The translations under genes and the position numbers were made by a program. A stretch of DNA of 64,000 bases, taken from contig OW121740.1 in NCBI GenBank assembly GCA_933228675.1, forward strand, positions 33,386,292 to 33,450,291. Reading direction: 5' to 3'. The notes beneath the pieces are model-generated. The model was given only the letters and a program-made list of their open reading frames with translations. It did no database searches and was not told the origin of the DNA. Every line of letters starts with the position of its first letter. Within the stretch, counting starts at the first letter, position 1. This DNA comes from Stomorhina lunata. Taxonomy: Eukaryota > Arthropoda > Insecta > Diptera > Rhiniidae. This document shows positions 24,063-35,439 of this stretch, piece after piece.

Positions 24063-25944
24063 TCTCTTACTTGTTTTTTTTTTTTTTAGATATTCTTAAC
24101 AAAAAACACAGTTTTGATTCACAAATTTATTGAAATTTTAAAGTGTAACCTGTTTTCTTTTATTTGCTGTTAAAAAAAGGTAACATCGGATGCAAACTGG
24201 CTGAGCTATGGATCGATAAGTTGACGAACCTTGTTTTTTGCGTATAACTCTTAAATTAGGACATATTTTGGATAATTTGTCATGTACTCAATGAGGCCCT
24301 CAATCCAAGCTAAGTCGTTTCCCAGATTTGTGTAACAGAGTATTATTTAAAGTTTCTAGTTAAGGGAATATCAGCTAATAAACCAATTTGTATGACGATA
24401 TATATGAGAGATATATTACTTATGAACAATAAAATTAAAAGACCCTAAATTTCTGTAAATTCGTTAACTTAACTTCGTCAGCTTAACTGTGTGGTGGGTG
24501 CCCTATTGCCGTGGCTATTCAGTCCTACATGGTAAATTTTAATATGTCGTTATAGTACTACATGTAAGTATATTAAATTGTTACTACCTGCAATTTATTA
24601 CAAGTACTTCGTAGTTTATTTCATCTGTTTTTTTCACATTTCTTGCGGCATTTGTTAATTTTTAACAAACTAAATGTTTTATAAAAATACTTAATCATTT
24701 TCCATTTTTTCCTTTTCATTCTTTTACTTATGTTTTTTATAATTTTTATAAAGTTTTCACATAAAATATTTCGATGTAATTTAAAATGTTACACTGCTGT
24801 TTTTAACTGAGTTCTTACCAAACTGTAATTTTTTTCACTCCCACATTAATTTCTTATTTTGTCTGTATCATTTACTCAAAAGCTATTTATCACCTTTTTG
24901 TTAAGTTGTTACTTAGTATTAATGATTAAAATTTAAGAAAAAAAAAAACACCTTCAAGGAGTTTAGTCTTCGTATTATCAACTTTAATCCATTTACAACT
25001 AATTGCATTGTAAGCATTTGTAAGAATTAGTTTTATTGCGTAAGTTTTTGAAGTTTATTTTTTGGTAATTGTGTGGGTACTTATTTTACAAATTTGCTGC
25101 TAATGAACTGTTTTTGTCAGTTTTATGAGGGGTTACTTAAGCAAGTAAAACTTGAAAATCCTGTGCTTCTTAATATCAATGTCATTTCTGGGAAATTTCA
25201 TTTTTTTATTTTAAGATATCTATTTGTAAAAAGTTGCAAGAAATCAATTTTTTATCTATATTTTTAATTCAATTTAAAATCAATCGCCCCAATTCATAAA
25301 AGAAAATAAAAGCTATGGCATGCTTATAATTCAAACTTTCCGTACAAAATTCTTATTATAAGCCTATGATAGTTTTATTAACTGTTTATAAATTAGGAGT
25401 AACTATAGATAAATGGATGTGTGTAAGTATTTAATGTATGGACTCCAAAACGGCTGGGCCGATTTTGATGAAATTTTCAGGGAATCTTTAAAATACCCAG
25501 GCGGGGATACTGTGATTTGATTTTCTCTGATTTTTGATATTCGGTCTGCGGACGAAGAGGCGTGGCAGAATCCAATTTTCATATTGCACCACTAATGACA
25601 TCAGTCTGTATCTACTGTTTGCTTAGGGCAAGCAACACGGTCCGCGTCAGCTTTTACTTTGGAAGTAATAAACACTTCCGCAATGTTGCTTCCATATGGA
25701 TACACTTAACTTTTGAAGGAAAGTACTATGTTTTTTTTAAGTTTACTTAACCAATATTCCATCTACATGATTCTGGAATGCAAATTAAACCGATGGCCAG
25801 CGCAAATAGTTAGTTAAAAAGTAAATTTGTATGATGACATCAGCCGAGCGTACATGGTTTGCCTTGCGTTTATGCTTAAGCATACAACATCTATTTACAC
25901 GACCCCATTCTGAAATTGTTTCTAAATCTAGGTTTAATGATTAA
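24063..25944. other. AT-rich intergenic DNA with one transposon-like phrase
   Basis: Unique AT-rich sequence. At about 25435-25540 a phrase (GGCTGGGCCGATTTTGATG, then GAAATTTTCAGGGAAT) resembles sequence common in insect dispersed repeats. No gene is supported. Confidence 0.4.
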
Positions 25945-26600
25945 TTCATGTTTTGTCTCATAGCGCCAACCTCAAGAAGACTTGAGCTACGATTGAATGA
26001 ATATGAATGGCAAATATTACTATCATCTACAAAAGAGTAGACAGGTTTACAAGCTTGACGTAGAAGGTCGTTTATAAAGATAAGAAATAGAGTTGGAGAA
26101 AGAACAGGGGCCCAAATTACCGCATTCGATATCGATCGAAAACTCAGACTTTTAAGCGAATATTGTGAAGTATACTTTAGGGATGTTCAAAGTTACTTCG
26201 ATGCAAAAAGTTTATTGAAATTTGGTATCCATTTTGATTCGTTTTTAAAATTAAATATTGTTTAATTAAAACTCTTTTACTATTATTCATCTTTTGGCAA
26301 ATATCTTCAAAAAATATACTAAACTGTGCATCTTTTAAATAAATTTGATTATCCTTAAAGTATGCTATACAAATGTTTCAAAAATATCTAAGATTTCGAT
26401 CGATATCGAATGCCGTAATTTGGCCCCAGAGCTTGCTGTACCCCTGAATTAATCTTGAACTCATTTGAAGGGAACCCATCTATAACAACTCGTATAGAGT
26501 GATCTCTGGAGAAGCTCGAACTAAACCGAGAGATATTATTACCGACAATAAGTTTTGATAGAAGTGCTCCTTGTCATACTATATCAAACGTCATTGATCT
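25945..26600 (-). pseudogene. Non-LTR retrotransposon reverse transcriptase relic, split by a TIR element
   Basis: On the minus strand the right part (about 26590-26428) reads a decayed RT palm segment with phrases like FDIV, then SIRVVIDGFPSNEF and INSGVQQ (family form: SGVPQG). After the family C insertion, the left part (26107-25945) reads LSPTLFLIFINDLL and then SFVDD, the counterpart of the catalytic YADD/FADD motif. Stops and at least one small frame change show it is dead. Only about 110 codons of a roughly 900-residue family protein remain. Its wording differs from the RT at 63526-64000, so it is another lineage. Confidence 0.8.
26108..26427. mobile_element. Family C: 320-bp TIR element inside an RT relic
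   Basis: Left end GGGCCCAAATTACCG and right end, inverted, GGGGCCAAATTACGG. The inverted ends extend about 34 bp through the palindromic GATATCGATC core. It interrupts the RT relic at the SGVPQG/LSPTLF junction, which fixes the borders to within a few bases. Possible 2-bp duplication AG (26106-26107 and 26428-26429). Relatives lie at 1-319 (part), 45709-46112 (tandem) and 55624-55887 (left end lost). No coding capacity. Confidence 0.8.
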
Positions 26601-28299
26601 GAAAGTTCTACTGGATAAAGCTTGGTTCTGAAGTTTTTATAAAAATTCCAGTCATTTAAGTACATATGCCATAGGAGATATACGCTAATACATCTATCAT
26701 GTTTGAAAATAATGCAACTGGCCATAGTTTAGTCTCGCGCTTACATGAACTGAAGCTTTAGTTTGGATGTAATGATGTAGTATTTTAGTTTATTTTTTTG
26801 TTCATCATATTTTACGTCGGCTGAATGATGAAGAGAACTTAAAGGGAAAACGTATTTATTTTTGCTTGGAACATATGATGATATAGTTATATCATTTGAA
26901 AAACAAAATTGGGTCAAATTGACCCAAGGAGTGTATAAGGGTTAAACAAAAGGCAAAAAAAAAAATGATAGAAAGAATGGATAAAGACACAAATTTTTAA
27001 AAACAACTTTTCCTTAACAAAAACAAGGTAATCAAAATTGTTGATGTCAATAGCTCTTATTTTAATACCAAGTGTTTATTATTAACATTTCCATAAAAAT
27101 TCTTAGTTTAAATGTCTTTAAGGATATAAACTTAGCAACAATCATTAAAAACCTTTACTTCCGCTACATAAATACGTTGGCTAATGACAACAAATTTTTG
27201 CAAAATTTTATAATGATCACTTTTAGTGTATCTTTCATTCTTTCTAAGAAGACAAAACGAAAGCTGAAGAATAAAAAACTAGAAACTTACAGCTACTAAA
27301 AGACATGGAAAACTCGGATAAAAGAAACAGAGTATAAAGTTTCTGGAGAAAAAAAAATAAATGAAAAAGAAACATTACACAATCTTCTTAGTTGGCAAGT
27401 GTTTCTTCCTTTTTGGGATAATTTTTTTCTTAGCAACATTTTATTGTGTCATTAACAGCAAGTTATTTTAATGATTATGAAAAAAAAACCAAAGCAAACT
27501 AAAACTTCATTTAAAACAGGAATGATGTTGCCACAAAAAAATTAAATACAAAAAAAAAAAAATAAGGAAAATAAAGTGGGAAAAATCTAACAGGAAATAA
27601 GATATTTGAAATTCTTAAGCTTATTTTTATTCAGCTCTCGAACAACTAAATAAGTAAGTATCTATATAGTTTTACTCAACAACTTCAAAATATAAAAAAA
27701 TGGAAGCACAAACTAAAATATAATAAAGAAAAAATAAGTAAAAGAAACTTAATGCTTAGAGTTTTCTGGAAGAAAGAACCGAGTACAAAATTCTATACAT
27801 TATTGTTATTATTGCTATGGTATTTCCCGTTTCTTTTCATATTCCATGCAACTGTATACTTTTTGCATTCTAGTCCTTCTCCGGTTTTATGTCATTCTTA
27901 AGAATTATTCTTATATTATATGTTTATGTGTACATGTATATCTACTCTTATCTGAGTTTTTGTATTAATGCAATATCTGTGAATACGGTGGCAAGTTAAG
28001 GAGTGTATGTGTGTTTATTCAAAAGAAATACTGTTGCATACTTATGTGCGTTGCTATATGCGGGCACTATTTCATGAGTTTATCAAACAGCAAAATATGT
28101 ATACAAAAACATTTTTAATGTATTTTTTTTATTATTTTGTATACTTTATATGTACTTATACCACAATAAATACCAACACTACTCAAGCTCGAAAATTCTG
28201 TGACAAACTTATTTTTTTTATATATATATTTTTTTTTTCAATGCGCTAATGGTTTTAGGATGATTTCTGGAAAAAAAGTGATTATTGGGTGTGAGATCC
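26601..28299. other. AT-rich intergenic DNA, nothing identified
   Basis: Unique AT-rich sequence with A/T homopolymers; frames of 75-80 codons are low-complexity. Confidence 0.5.
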
Positions 28300-30290
28300 G
28301 GCGCACAATGTTATTTCTTCATACATCGAAGAGCAAAAATTAGAAGGAGTAAGCCTGTAATGATAAAGGAGTAACCCTACAACGATGAAATTTTGCATAC
28401 TTGTTTAGTTTTATATAGATAAAAATAACTGAACAATTTTTCGAAATCCGTCAACTCCATGGGATACCTGTCTTGGGAACCCATATTTTTTTCTTTTTAA
28501 TAATCAAGTCGCAAGTCTTTTCAGAATTTTATGAAATTCAACTCACGTCAATTAATTAACTATTAGTTAATTCAAAAAAGACGTCTACTAATTTTGGTCG
28601 AAGTTCGTCGACTCCTTGGGGTACCTGCCTATTTTTCTCCATATTTCACAAGTCGCTATTCTAAATATAAATAAGTGACATTCAACACACGTCTATAAAT
28701 TAATTAAAAAAGAGCTCTATCAATTATAGTTGAAATTGGACTACCTCTTGGGGTACCTGTCTTAAATCCCCATTTTTCACTTTTGTTCTTTTTGATGTAC
28801 AATCCGCAATTCCTAGCAGAATTTGCTGGAATTCAGCGTACGTCTATAAGTTGAGCAAATAAAGAAGTTGACTAATTTTGGTTGAAATCAGTTGACTCCT
28901 TGGGTGCTTGTCTTGGACCCCATCATACATGGGTATACTGCATTACTTTTTTACTGCAGTAAGCAGTAACTGAAACAAAAAATCAGTATTCAGTAAATTT
29001 TACTGATAACTGAAAAAATAAATCAGTATTCAGTAAATTTTACTGAATACTGAAAACTTTTTTCAGTATTCGGTAAATTTTACTGATTACTAAAGAAAAA
29101 TTTCAGTAATCAGTAAAATTTACTGATTACTGAAAAAATGTTCAGTATTCAGTAAATTTTACTGATAACTGAAAAATAATTCAGTTATCAGTAAATTTTA
29201 CTAATTACTGCAAATAAATTCAGTAATCAGTATATTTTTCATGTTTTCATTTAAATTTAAAAAAGTTCGGCACATATCTATTAATTGATAAAAGAAACTT
29301 CTGTCTTTTTCTCCTGTTATCTTTGTCTCCCAGTGGAACATATGGCCTCATAAGAATAGTTACACTAATTCTAGTTGAGATCCCTTGACTCTTTGAGGTA
29401 CCTGCCTTGGATCCCTATTTTTCATATATTATTTTCTCAATGTATTTTGGTTGAAATCCGTCCACTTCTTGGGGTACCTGCTTTGGACTCCCATTTCTCA
29501 CTTAATTTTCTTCTCAGTATAAGAATCATTTATCAACAGAATGAATTTAAATTTGATTAAATTCGGCACACATCTATTGGTTAACCCAAAAAAGAGCTCT
29601 ACTAATTTGCGTTAAATTCCTTCGACTCCTTCGGAAATTACACTTAAATTTAATTTGATTAAAAAGTTACGCCTAAACGACTGCAACACTTTTTGCTCAA
29701 ATTATGCATAACAATTTAAGTGACTTTTTTCAGAAAATTTTGAACTTTGTTCTACGATGGGTAAACTTTGGTAAATTTTTTCGCTCAATCTAAAGAAGAG
29801 ACTTCAACCTTTCACATGGTTATGGTGGGAGCTCCGAGCAAAACCGAGTCAATTAAGTTTTTGTCCAAAGAAAAACGAAAAAACTGATTTTTTTTGATTT
29901 CCTGATATCTTTTAAACTGTACATAAAATTAAGTTATTTTCTACTGTTAGATACATTTTCTATGTATTGCGTACTTTAGTACAAACCTATAATACCCTTT
30001 CCAGCTATGGTAGTGAATGGTATAAAAAAGTCTACTAATTTTGGTCGAAAACCGTCCACTCCTTTGCGTAAATGTTTTGGACCCCCATTTATCACTTATC
30101 TGTTTGTATTTCCTGATATCTTCTAAACTGTATAAGAGATTAAGTTAGTTTCTTCTGCAGACTAAAGAAAAGGTTTTGTGTCTAAGTTAATTCGACATCA
30201 AGATTACAGCTGTAAAACTATATTCGATGCACGAGCAACTGAGTTTCATAAAAAATTCCAATACTTTTCGTTTTTTTTTTCGAACATCGA
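28300..30290 (+). mobile_element. Family T element, copy T2
   Basis: Same order as T1: CATACATCGAAGAGCAAAA start, several 120-130 bp diverged tandem units, then AAAAGTTACGCCTAAACGAC and GGTGGGAGCTCCGAGC. A 40-bp palindromic repeat block (28945-29240) lies among the tandem units. A fragment of family D (about 29970-30025) and a second, partly repeated 3' part (TTTCCTGATATCTT at about 29900 and 30110) show rearrangement. It carries the uninterrupted site matching the SINE insertion in T3 (AGTTTTATATA near 28408). Confidence 0.72.
28945..29240. repeat. About seven 40-bp units, each a palindrome
   Basis: Units repeat every 39-40 bp from about 28983 to 29220. Each holds an inverted pair such as CAGTAATCAGTAAA with TTTACTGATTACTG. 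The arms vary between units (TATTC, TAATC, TTATC). The two arms of a unit often agree with each other, as at 29104-29132. Confidence 0.9.
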
Positions 30291-30740
30291 CTACTGTATT
30301 CCCACGATATTCTTTGGCATCTCCTTCACTGTAGATTTCTTTGTAATTTACATCCATTCTATAGATATGCCCCTAGGAACTTACACGAATGGATCTAAAT
30401 TGAAAATTTTCGTACCACTATTAGGTAAGAAAAGTTATTAAAAGCTCTCAGAACTCTGAAGAATACTTAAGCTGAAATTACAGCCATCGAAGGGGCGTGC
30501 TAAAGGCTAAGATACGACCGAATATACTATATTGAATTAAAGACCATCAATCAGTCATTCATTCTTTATCTACGGTTTTAACGACATTCATAATCACTTG
30601 TGAATTCCGGGCTTAATTAAATAAGATGGCTTATCATTCCAGCATAGAACTCTTTTGGGTACGTTTGAGGATAATCTAGCAAAATTATTGTGTTGGTAAG
30701 TAAGGTGCGAGTACCTAGAACCAAATTTACTTATAGTTAA
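30290..30740 (+). pseudogene. Decayed non-LTR retrotransposon RNase H-like relic
   Basis: With stops and frame changes, the plus strand gives phrases in the order expected for RNase H of I- or R1-type retrotransposons: YTNGSKL near 30390 (family form YTDGSK), AEITAI near 30475, and WVRFEDNLAKLL near 30655 followed by a region like EYLEPN (family form WVPGHxxIxGNxxAD). The first acidic residue of the active site is changed to N and several stops occur. The match is by eye and short, so this is a tentative call. Confidence 0.45.
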
Positions 30741-32446
30741 GTAAATTTTTTGGCTGGATAATATGCAGTGCATATCCTTAGGCGTGTCGTCAAGAACAAT
30801 AATTTTCAGGGAAAAACTGCAATAACTCTGAAACTAGTTCATAGATTTTTAATGCTGATAGCTTTAAATAAAGCAACTTTAGTTCTCTTTTATATTCCAG
30901 AAAACTTTTCAATTTAAATTTTGAAATACTGAAAATATTCCAAGTGGCATGTGTTCCCCTTATGCAATTTTGAAAAAAAACTACACAGCATGTTTCTGTA
31001 TTGCATAGAACATTTCTAGGGGTGTTACGATTCAATTCCGCACTTTTCGTAATATAAGGTGCACCCTAATGTACATATAAGGTATTAACAAAGTTGTGGT
31101 AAATTCAGCACCTTCCTTTAGATTTATTTAAAGCCTTTCATTAGAATTTATAAACGCCTGTGCCAGACATCCCTACAATAGCAATTTATTTTACCAATAC
31201 ATTTAAAAAAAACCTTTACATCTGCTTTCAGATATAAAACTTACCACAACATTTATTAAAGATAATACCTGTTCACACCTCAAAATTTTTAGAATATCTG
31301 TTTTCAAAAAAAAGAAAACCTTTACTGTCTATTAGAATTTTTAATTTATTAACACTGCATGTGTCTAAATGCATTTTGTATCTGCATTTCATTTATTCTC
31401 CTGATTTCAGTTTCATCCTAAAAATTGTTCAGATTATTTTTTTTATATAGTATATTTTTCATTTTTTTTTTAGATTTTTTTTAGCATTTTTCTAGTATTA
31501 TTTTTGTTATCAGCTACAAACCACATAACATCACAACCAACAACAAAAGGAAAACAATTTTTGATTAATGAAAAATTTAGAGCATTTTAACCATTGCGGA
31601 GAGATAAAAATTGGGCAGCAAATAATACAAAAAATGAAATAAAAATAAAAAAATAAAAACGAACAAAGAATTTAAACAATGATTGATTTTCATGTTATTG
31701 TATTTATGGTTTTGTTTGGATTATTTATATAGTTCTTTTTTTTCTTATCACAAAATGAATGAAAATATTTTATAAATATGTACATTTTTGTTTGGACATA
31801 AAAAATCTATTGTTTGGTTTTTATTATAATGGCAGGAATATGCAAATAAAGAAATATAACAAAAAATTATATTTTTATTTAATATACAAAACATATTTTA
31901 GGTGTTGTTTGAAATTTTAACAGTTTTGAGAAGAAAAAGATTTTAAATATTTAACCACATTCTGGTACGTATGAGTAATAAATATTTGTTTGTTTGGAAT
32001 TAAAAAGTAATCATACGCTATGATGTGCTTTGGAAATGAAATTGTTATGTATGATTTGTCTCTAAAATGTCAATACCACTTATTTAGATACACAACGAGC
32101 CCTCTGAGAAATAAGAGGATAGCTATAATCTTAATAAAAACCAAACTTGTCAACTTCGGTCTTATCAGCTCATGTGCTGACCATTACATTCAAATAGCAT
32201 AATAGATTTGATTGCATAAATGAAAAAGGTATAATATTTTAGCCTATAATTTAATTAGTTCAGACTTTATTAGTAAAAATCCAATTATGGACTTAATAGA
32301 CTTCGCCGAGGTAAAGAAAACAAGGTTTAAAAATCATAGGAGCTATCACAAAATTAAATAATGGAAAGGTTATGATGCTGGCCTTAATATTATGCCTGAC
32401 ATGCAGTGCCACTGTTTGACAAGAACATTATTATAACAGATAGTAA
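30741..32446. other. AT-rich intergenic DNA, nothing identified
   Basis: Unique, mostly very AT-rich sequence without recognised repeats or credible genes. Confidence 0.5.
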
Positions 32447-33414
32447 CCCAGCAAAACTTTGGTAATGGCAAGTACTCTGATAACTGGTTACCTTGTAACG
32501 ACTACAACATACCATCCGAATAAATAATAAGTTATTACAGAAGTACTTATTTGTAATTAAGATGGTAATTTAAACTGAATGGCCCCGGTTCAAATCCCAC
32601 CAAGGGCAACAATTTTTTTTTAGTTTTTTTTTTTTTATTAAAAGAGTCTTTTTAAATGATTTTTGAATTTTAGGAACTTAAATATTATCTCCTGTAAAAA
32701 AAATTTGTAAAACTAACTCACGTTAATGAAAAACTACCATAATGAGTCAATTTTGATTATGTAGGAGATGTTGAATACCAAACACGATTCTAATTGGTCT
32801 TAACTTGGTAAGCCCAACTAATCTGGGTCATCCTTCATCTCAACTGTGGACACACACCTCCTTATGGTATCACCCGGGGAGCTAGTTTAACACCCATTAA
32901 TATTGGGAGTTAACATGTTCCGAGAGTTGTCCCATAAGATCGATAAAAATGGGTTAGGATTACGGGCTAGTAACCCTCTCTTGAAAAAAAAAAATACAAC
33001 GAAGAGGATAAAATTGGAATTGAAATGTTCCACTACCTAATATTAGAGGAGGATGTCCGAAACTTCGATAGAAAGACCAAGTAGAGGAACATTTTTCAAA
33101 GCTTGGCCTATAAAATTGGAGAATATTCGCACAAGATCGAAATCCATGGAATTCTAAAATATGCTCGGACTTTGACCTTAACAGGTTGTAACATTTAAGT
33201 AAGTAAGAGCCAATCTTATGTAAAAACTTATACAAAAAAAAAGATTTAAATTGTTAAAGTTTTAAAATAATTTTAAAAAAGTTTTAAAATTATTACAAAA
33301 AATCGTATAAAAATATTTTTGCAAAAATTACAACAAAGCAAAAAAAAAAAAAGCAGGGAAAAACAAAGTTATTTTCATATGATTTTGGATCTAAAAATAA
33401 AAATTGTTTATATT
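32447..33414 (+). mobile_element. Family E element, copy E1 (left 968 bp only)
   Basis: Starts CCCAGCAAAACTTTGG and is followed at once by a second copy starting at 33415 with the same end. Includes a B-box-like GGTTCAAATCC near 32588. A 91-codon minus frame (32960-33235) is kept in E2 only because the DNA is about 97% alike; it shows no domain and is not called a gene. Confidence 0.8.
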
Positions 33415-34613
33415 CCCAGCAAAACTTTGGTAATGGCAAGTACTCTAATAACTGGTTACCTTGTAACGACTACAACATACCATCCGAATAAATAATAAGT
33501 TATTACAGAAGTACTTATTTGTAATTAAGATGGTAATTTAAACTGAATGGCCCCGGTTCAAATCCCACCAAGGTCAACAATTTCTTTTTAGTTTTTTTTT
33601 TATTAAAAGAGTCTTTTTAAATGATTTTTGAATTTTAAGAACTTAAATATTATCTTCTGTAAACAAAATTTGTAAAACTAACTCACGTTAATGAAAAAAT
33701 ACCATCATGAGTCAATTTTGATTATGTAGGGGATGTTGAATACCAAACACGATTCTAATTGGTCTTAACTTGGTAAGCCTAACTTGTCTGGGTCATCCTT
33801 CATCTCAACTGTGGACACACACCTCCTCATGGTATCACCCGGGGAGCTAGTTTAACACCGATTAATATTGTGAGTTAACATGTTCCGAGAGTTGTCCAAT
33901 AAGATCGATAAAAATGGGTTAGGATTACGGGCTATTAACTCTCTTTTGAAAAAAAATACAATGAAGAGGATAAAATTGGAATTGAAATGTCCCACTACCT
34001 AATATTAGAGGAGGATGTCCGAAACTTCGATAGAAAGACCAAGTAGAGGAACATTTTTCAAAGCTTGGCCTATAAAATTGGAGAATATTCGCACAAGATC
34101 GAAATCCATGGAATTCTAAAATATGCTCGGACTTTGACCTTAACAGGTTGTAACATTTAAGTAAGTAAGAGCCAATCTTATGTAAAAACTTATACAAAAA
34201 AGAAGATTTAAATTGTTAAAGTTTTAAAATAATTTTAAAAAAGTTTTAAAATTATTACAAAAAATCGTATAAAAATATTTTTGCAAAAATTACAACAAAG
34301 CAAAAAAAAAAAGCAGGGAAAAACAAAGTTATTTTCACATGATTTTGGATCTAAAAATAAAAATTGTTTATATTAATTATAAGCTGCTAAGTTTTCAACA
34401 TATGAAGTAGCTCAGTGGAAGAGTCTCTGCCTAGCAGTCGGAGGGTCTGGGTTCGAGCCCCCATGGTATCATAAAAAAAAATTTCTATTTCGTTTAAAAA
34501 TATATGTTTTTAATAAAAGAACAACAAAAAAGTTGTTGCTGTTGTTGTTGTTGCTTTCAAATTGCTTATCCAAGTCATTACTTTTCTGCAATTGGTAAGT
34601 ACTTGCAAATTCT
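33415..34613 (+). mobile_element. Family E element, copy E2, right end truncated
   Basis: Very similar to E1 over its first 960 bp, then continues with the tRNA-like segment (34401-34470) and a GTTGTTGCTGTTGTT-type tract. Compared with the complete copy at 41640-42935 it stops matching at about 34613, before the inverted right terminus, exactly where a possible coding fragment begins. Confidence 0.8.
34401..34470 (+). other. tRNA-like segment (Ala-type) carried inside family E
   Basis: Canonical internal promoter boxes: A-box TAGCTCAGTGG and B-box GGTTCGAGCCC, 33 bp apart. A D-arm, an anticodon arm with 5-bp stem (CTCTG and CGGAG) and a T-arm can be drawn. The loop CCTAGCAGT has 9 rather than 7 bases and the acceptor stem does not pair. 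It therefore looks like a tRNA-derived sequence, closest in layout to tRNA-Ala(AGC), and not a working tRNA gene. A second copy is at 42617-42686. Confidence 0.7.
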
Positions 34614-34970
34614 GGCTAAGATGTAATGCCTGGCAACAGGGGAAATAAATATATTCTCTGTTAGTGAGGCTATCACCACGTCTCTGGATTCTATCTTCCT
34701 TAAGTCAGCATTAGCTTTTGATAGAGGCACATCTCTTAAATGAGATATATGCTGCAAAAGTTTAATATCCAACCATTTAGTCCATATTTTGTGGCTCACG
34801 AGCAATTGGGACATGCCAGGAAACTGTGAAGTTAAAAAGATTGTAAAAACCTCAAATATTCCAGATGAACAAGAATCAAGTAACATGATAACAGCCAACT
34901 GTAAACTTCTACTGCAAGAGGATATATGCAATTCAAAATATGAATTGTTCGAAGATATATTCACTGAAGA
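34614..34970 (-). pseudogene. Possible coding fragment of unknown origin (about 100 codons)
   Basis: The minus strand stays open for about 118 codons in a region of normal base composition, in contrast to its surroundings. The reading includes phrases such as SQFPGMSQLLVSHKIW and LRKIESRDVVIASLTE. A splice-acceptor-like TATCCTCTTGCAG lies at about 34914-34926. I do not recognise the family, and the plus strand is also open for 62 codons here. It may be an exon, a captured exon or a transposon fragment. Confidence 0.35.
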
Positions 34971-35439
34971 CAGTTAAGGCAAGGACTCTACAATATAAAT
35001 ATGTTGCACTTTTATACATTGATTTGCCGTATGGTCTCTTTGACAAGTCCCATAAAAAGATTAGACAACTTTTACTCTAATTCAAAAGCAACTAATGGAG
35101 ACGATTATCTAATGCCACACAAACGTGCTCTTGAAATGTATGTTTGTGCGTGTATGTGTTTTTCATTGTACTTTATCCACATTAATTTCACTTATAACGG
35201 AAAACAAATGTATGCAGTGCAATATCTTTATATTATAGAGTCTTTGGTTGAGGTCTACTTTAGAAAAGGAACCAATATCACAGAGTACCGTCACTACCAG
35301 GACCTTAGATATCATTTCTTGAGTCCGTCATGACAAAAAACTATCCCATTGGTAGCCACGCGTTTTGGATTAAAGTTGTGTCGAGTGACTTTTGTAGCTG
35401 CTTTTGTAAGGGGGCAAAGCCATGTATAACATTTAGAAA
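34971..35439. other. Unassigned sequence between a possible exon and an AT repeat
   Basis: Open on the plus strand at 35001-35333 (110 codons) without recognisable motifs. The block 35230-35420 has more balanced composition than the rest. It may belong with the possible coding fragment next to it. Confidence 0.3.

Noticed and set aside
32960..34197. Two matching 90-codon minus-strand frames as a duplicated gene
   Set aside because: They lie in two near-identical copies of family E, and E3 breaks the frame with small indels (for example near 42153-42170 and 42290). No domain is seen.
34401..34470. Functional tRNA-Ala gene
   Set aside because: Nine-base anticodon loop and no pairing acceptor stem. 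The second copy at 42617 has changes in the stems and lies in the same transposon family.
34578..34964. 128-codon minus frame as a complete gene
   Set aside because: Its first codon is not ATG and its last codons run into family E sequence, so at most a fragment of it is real coding DNA.
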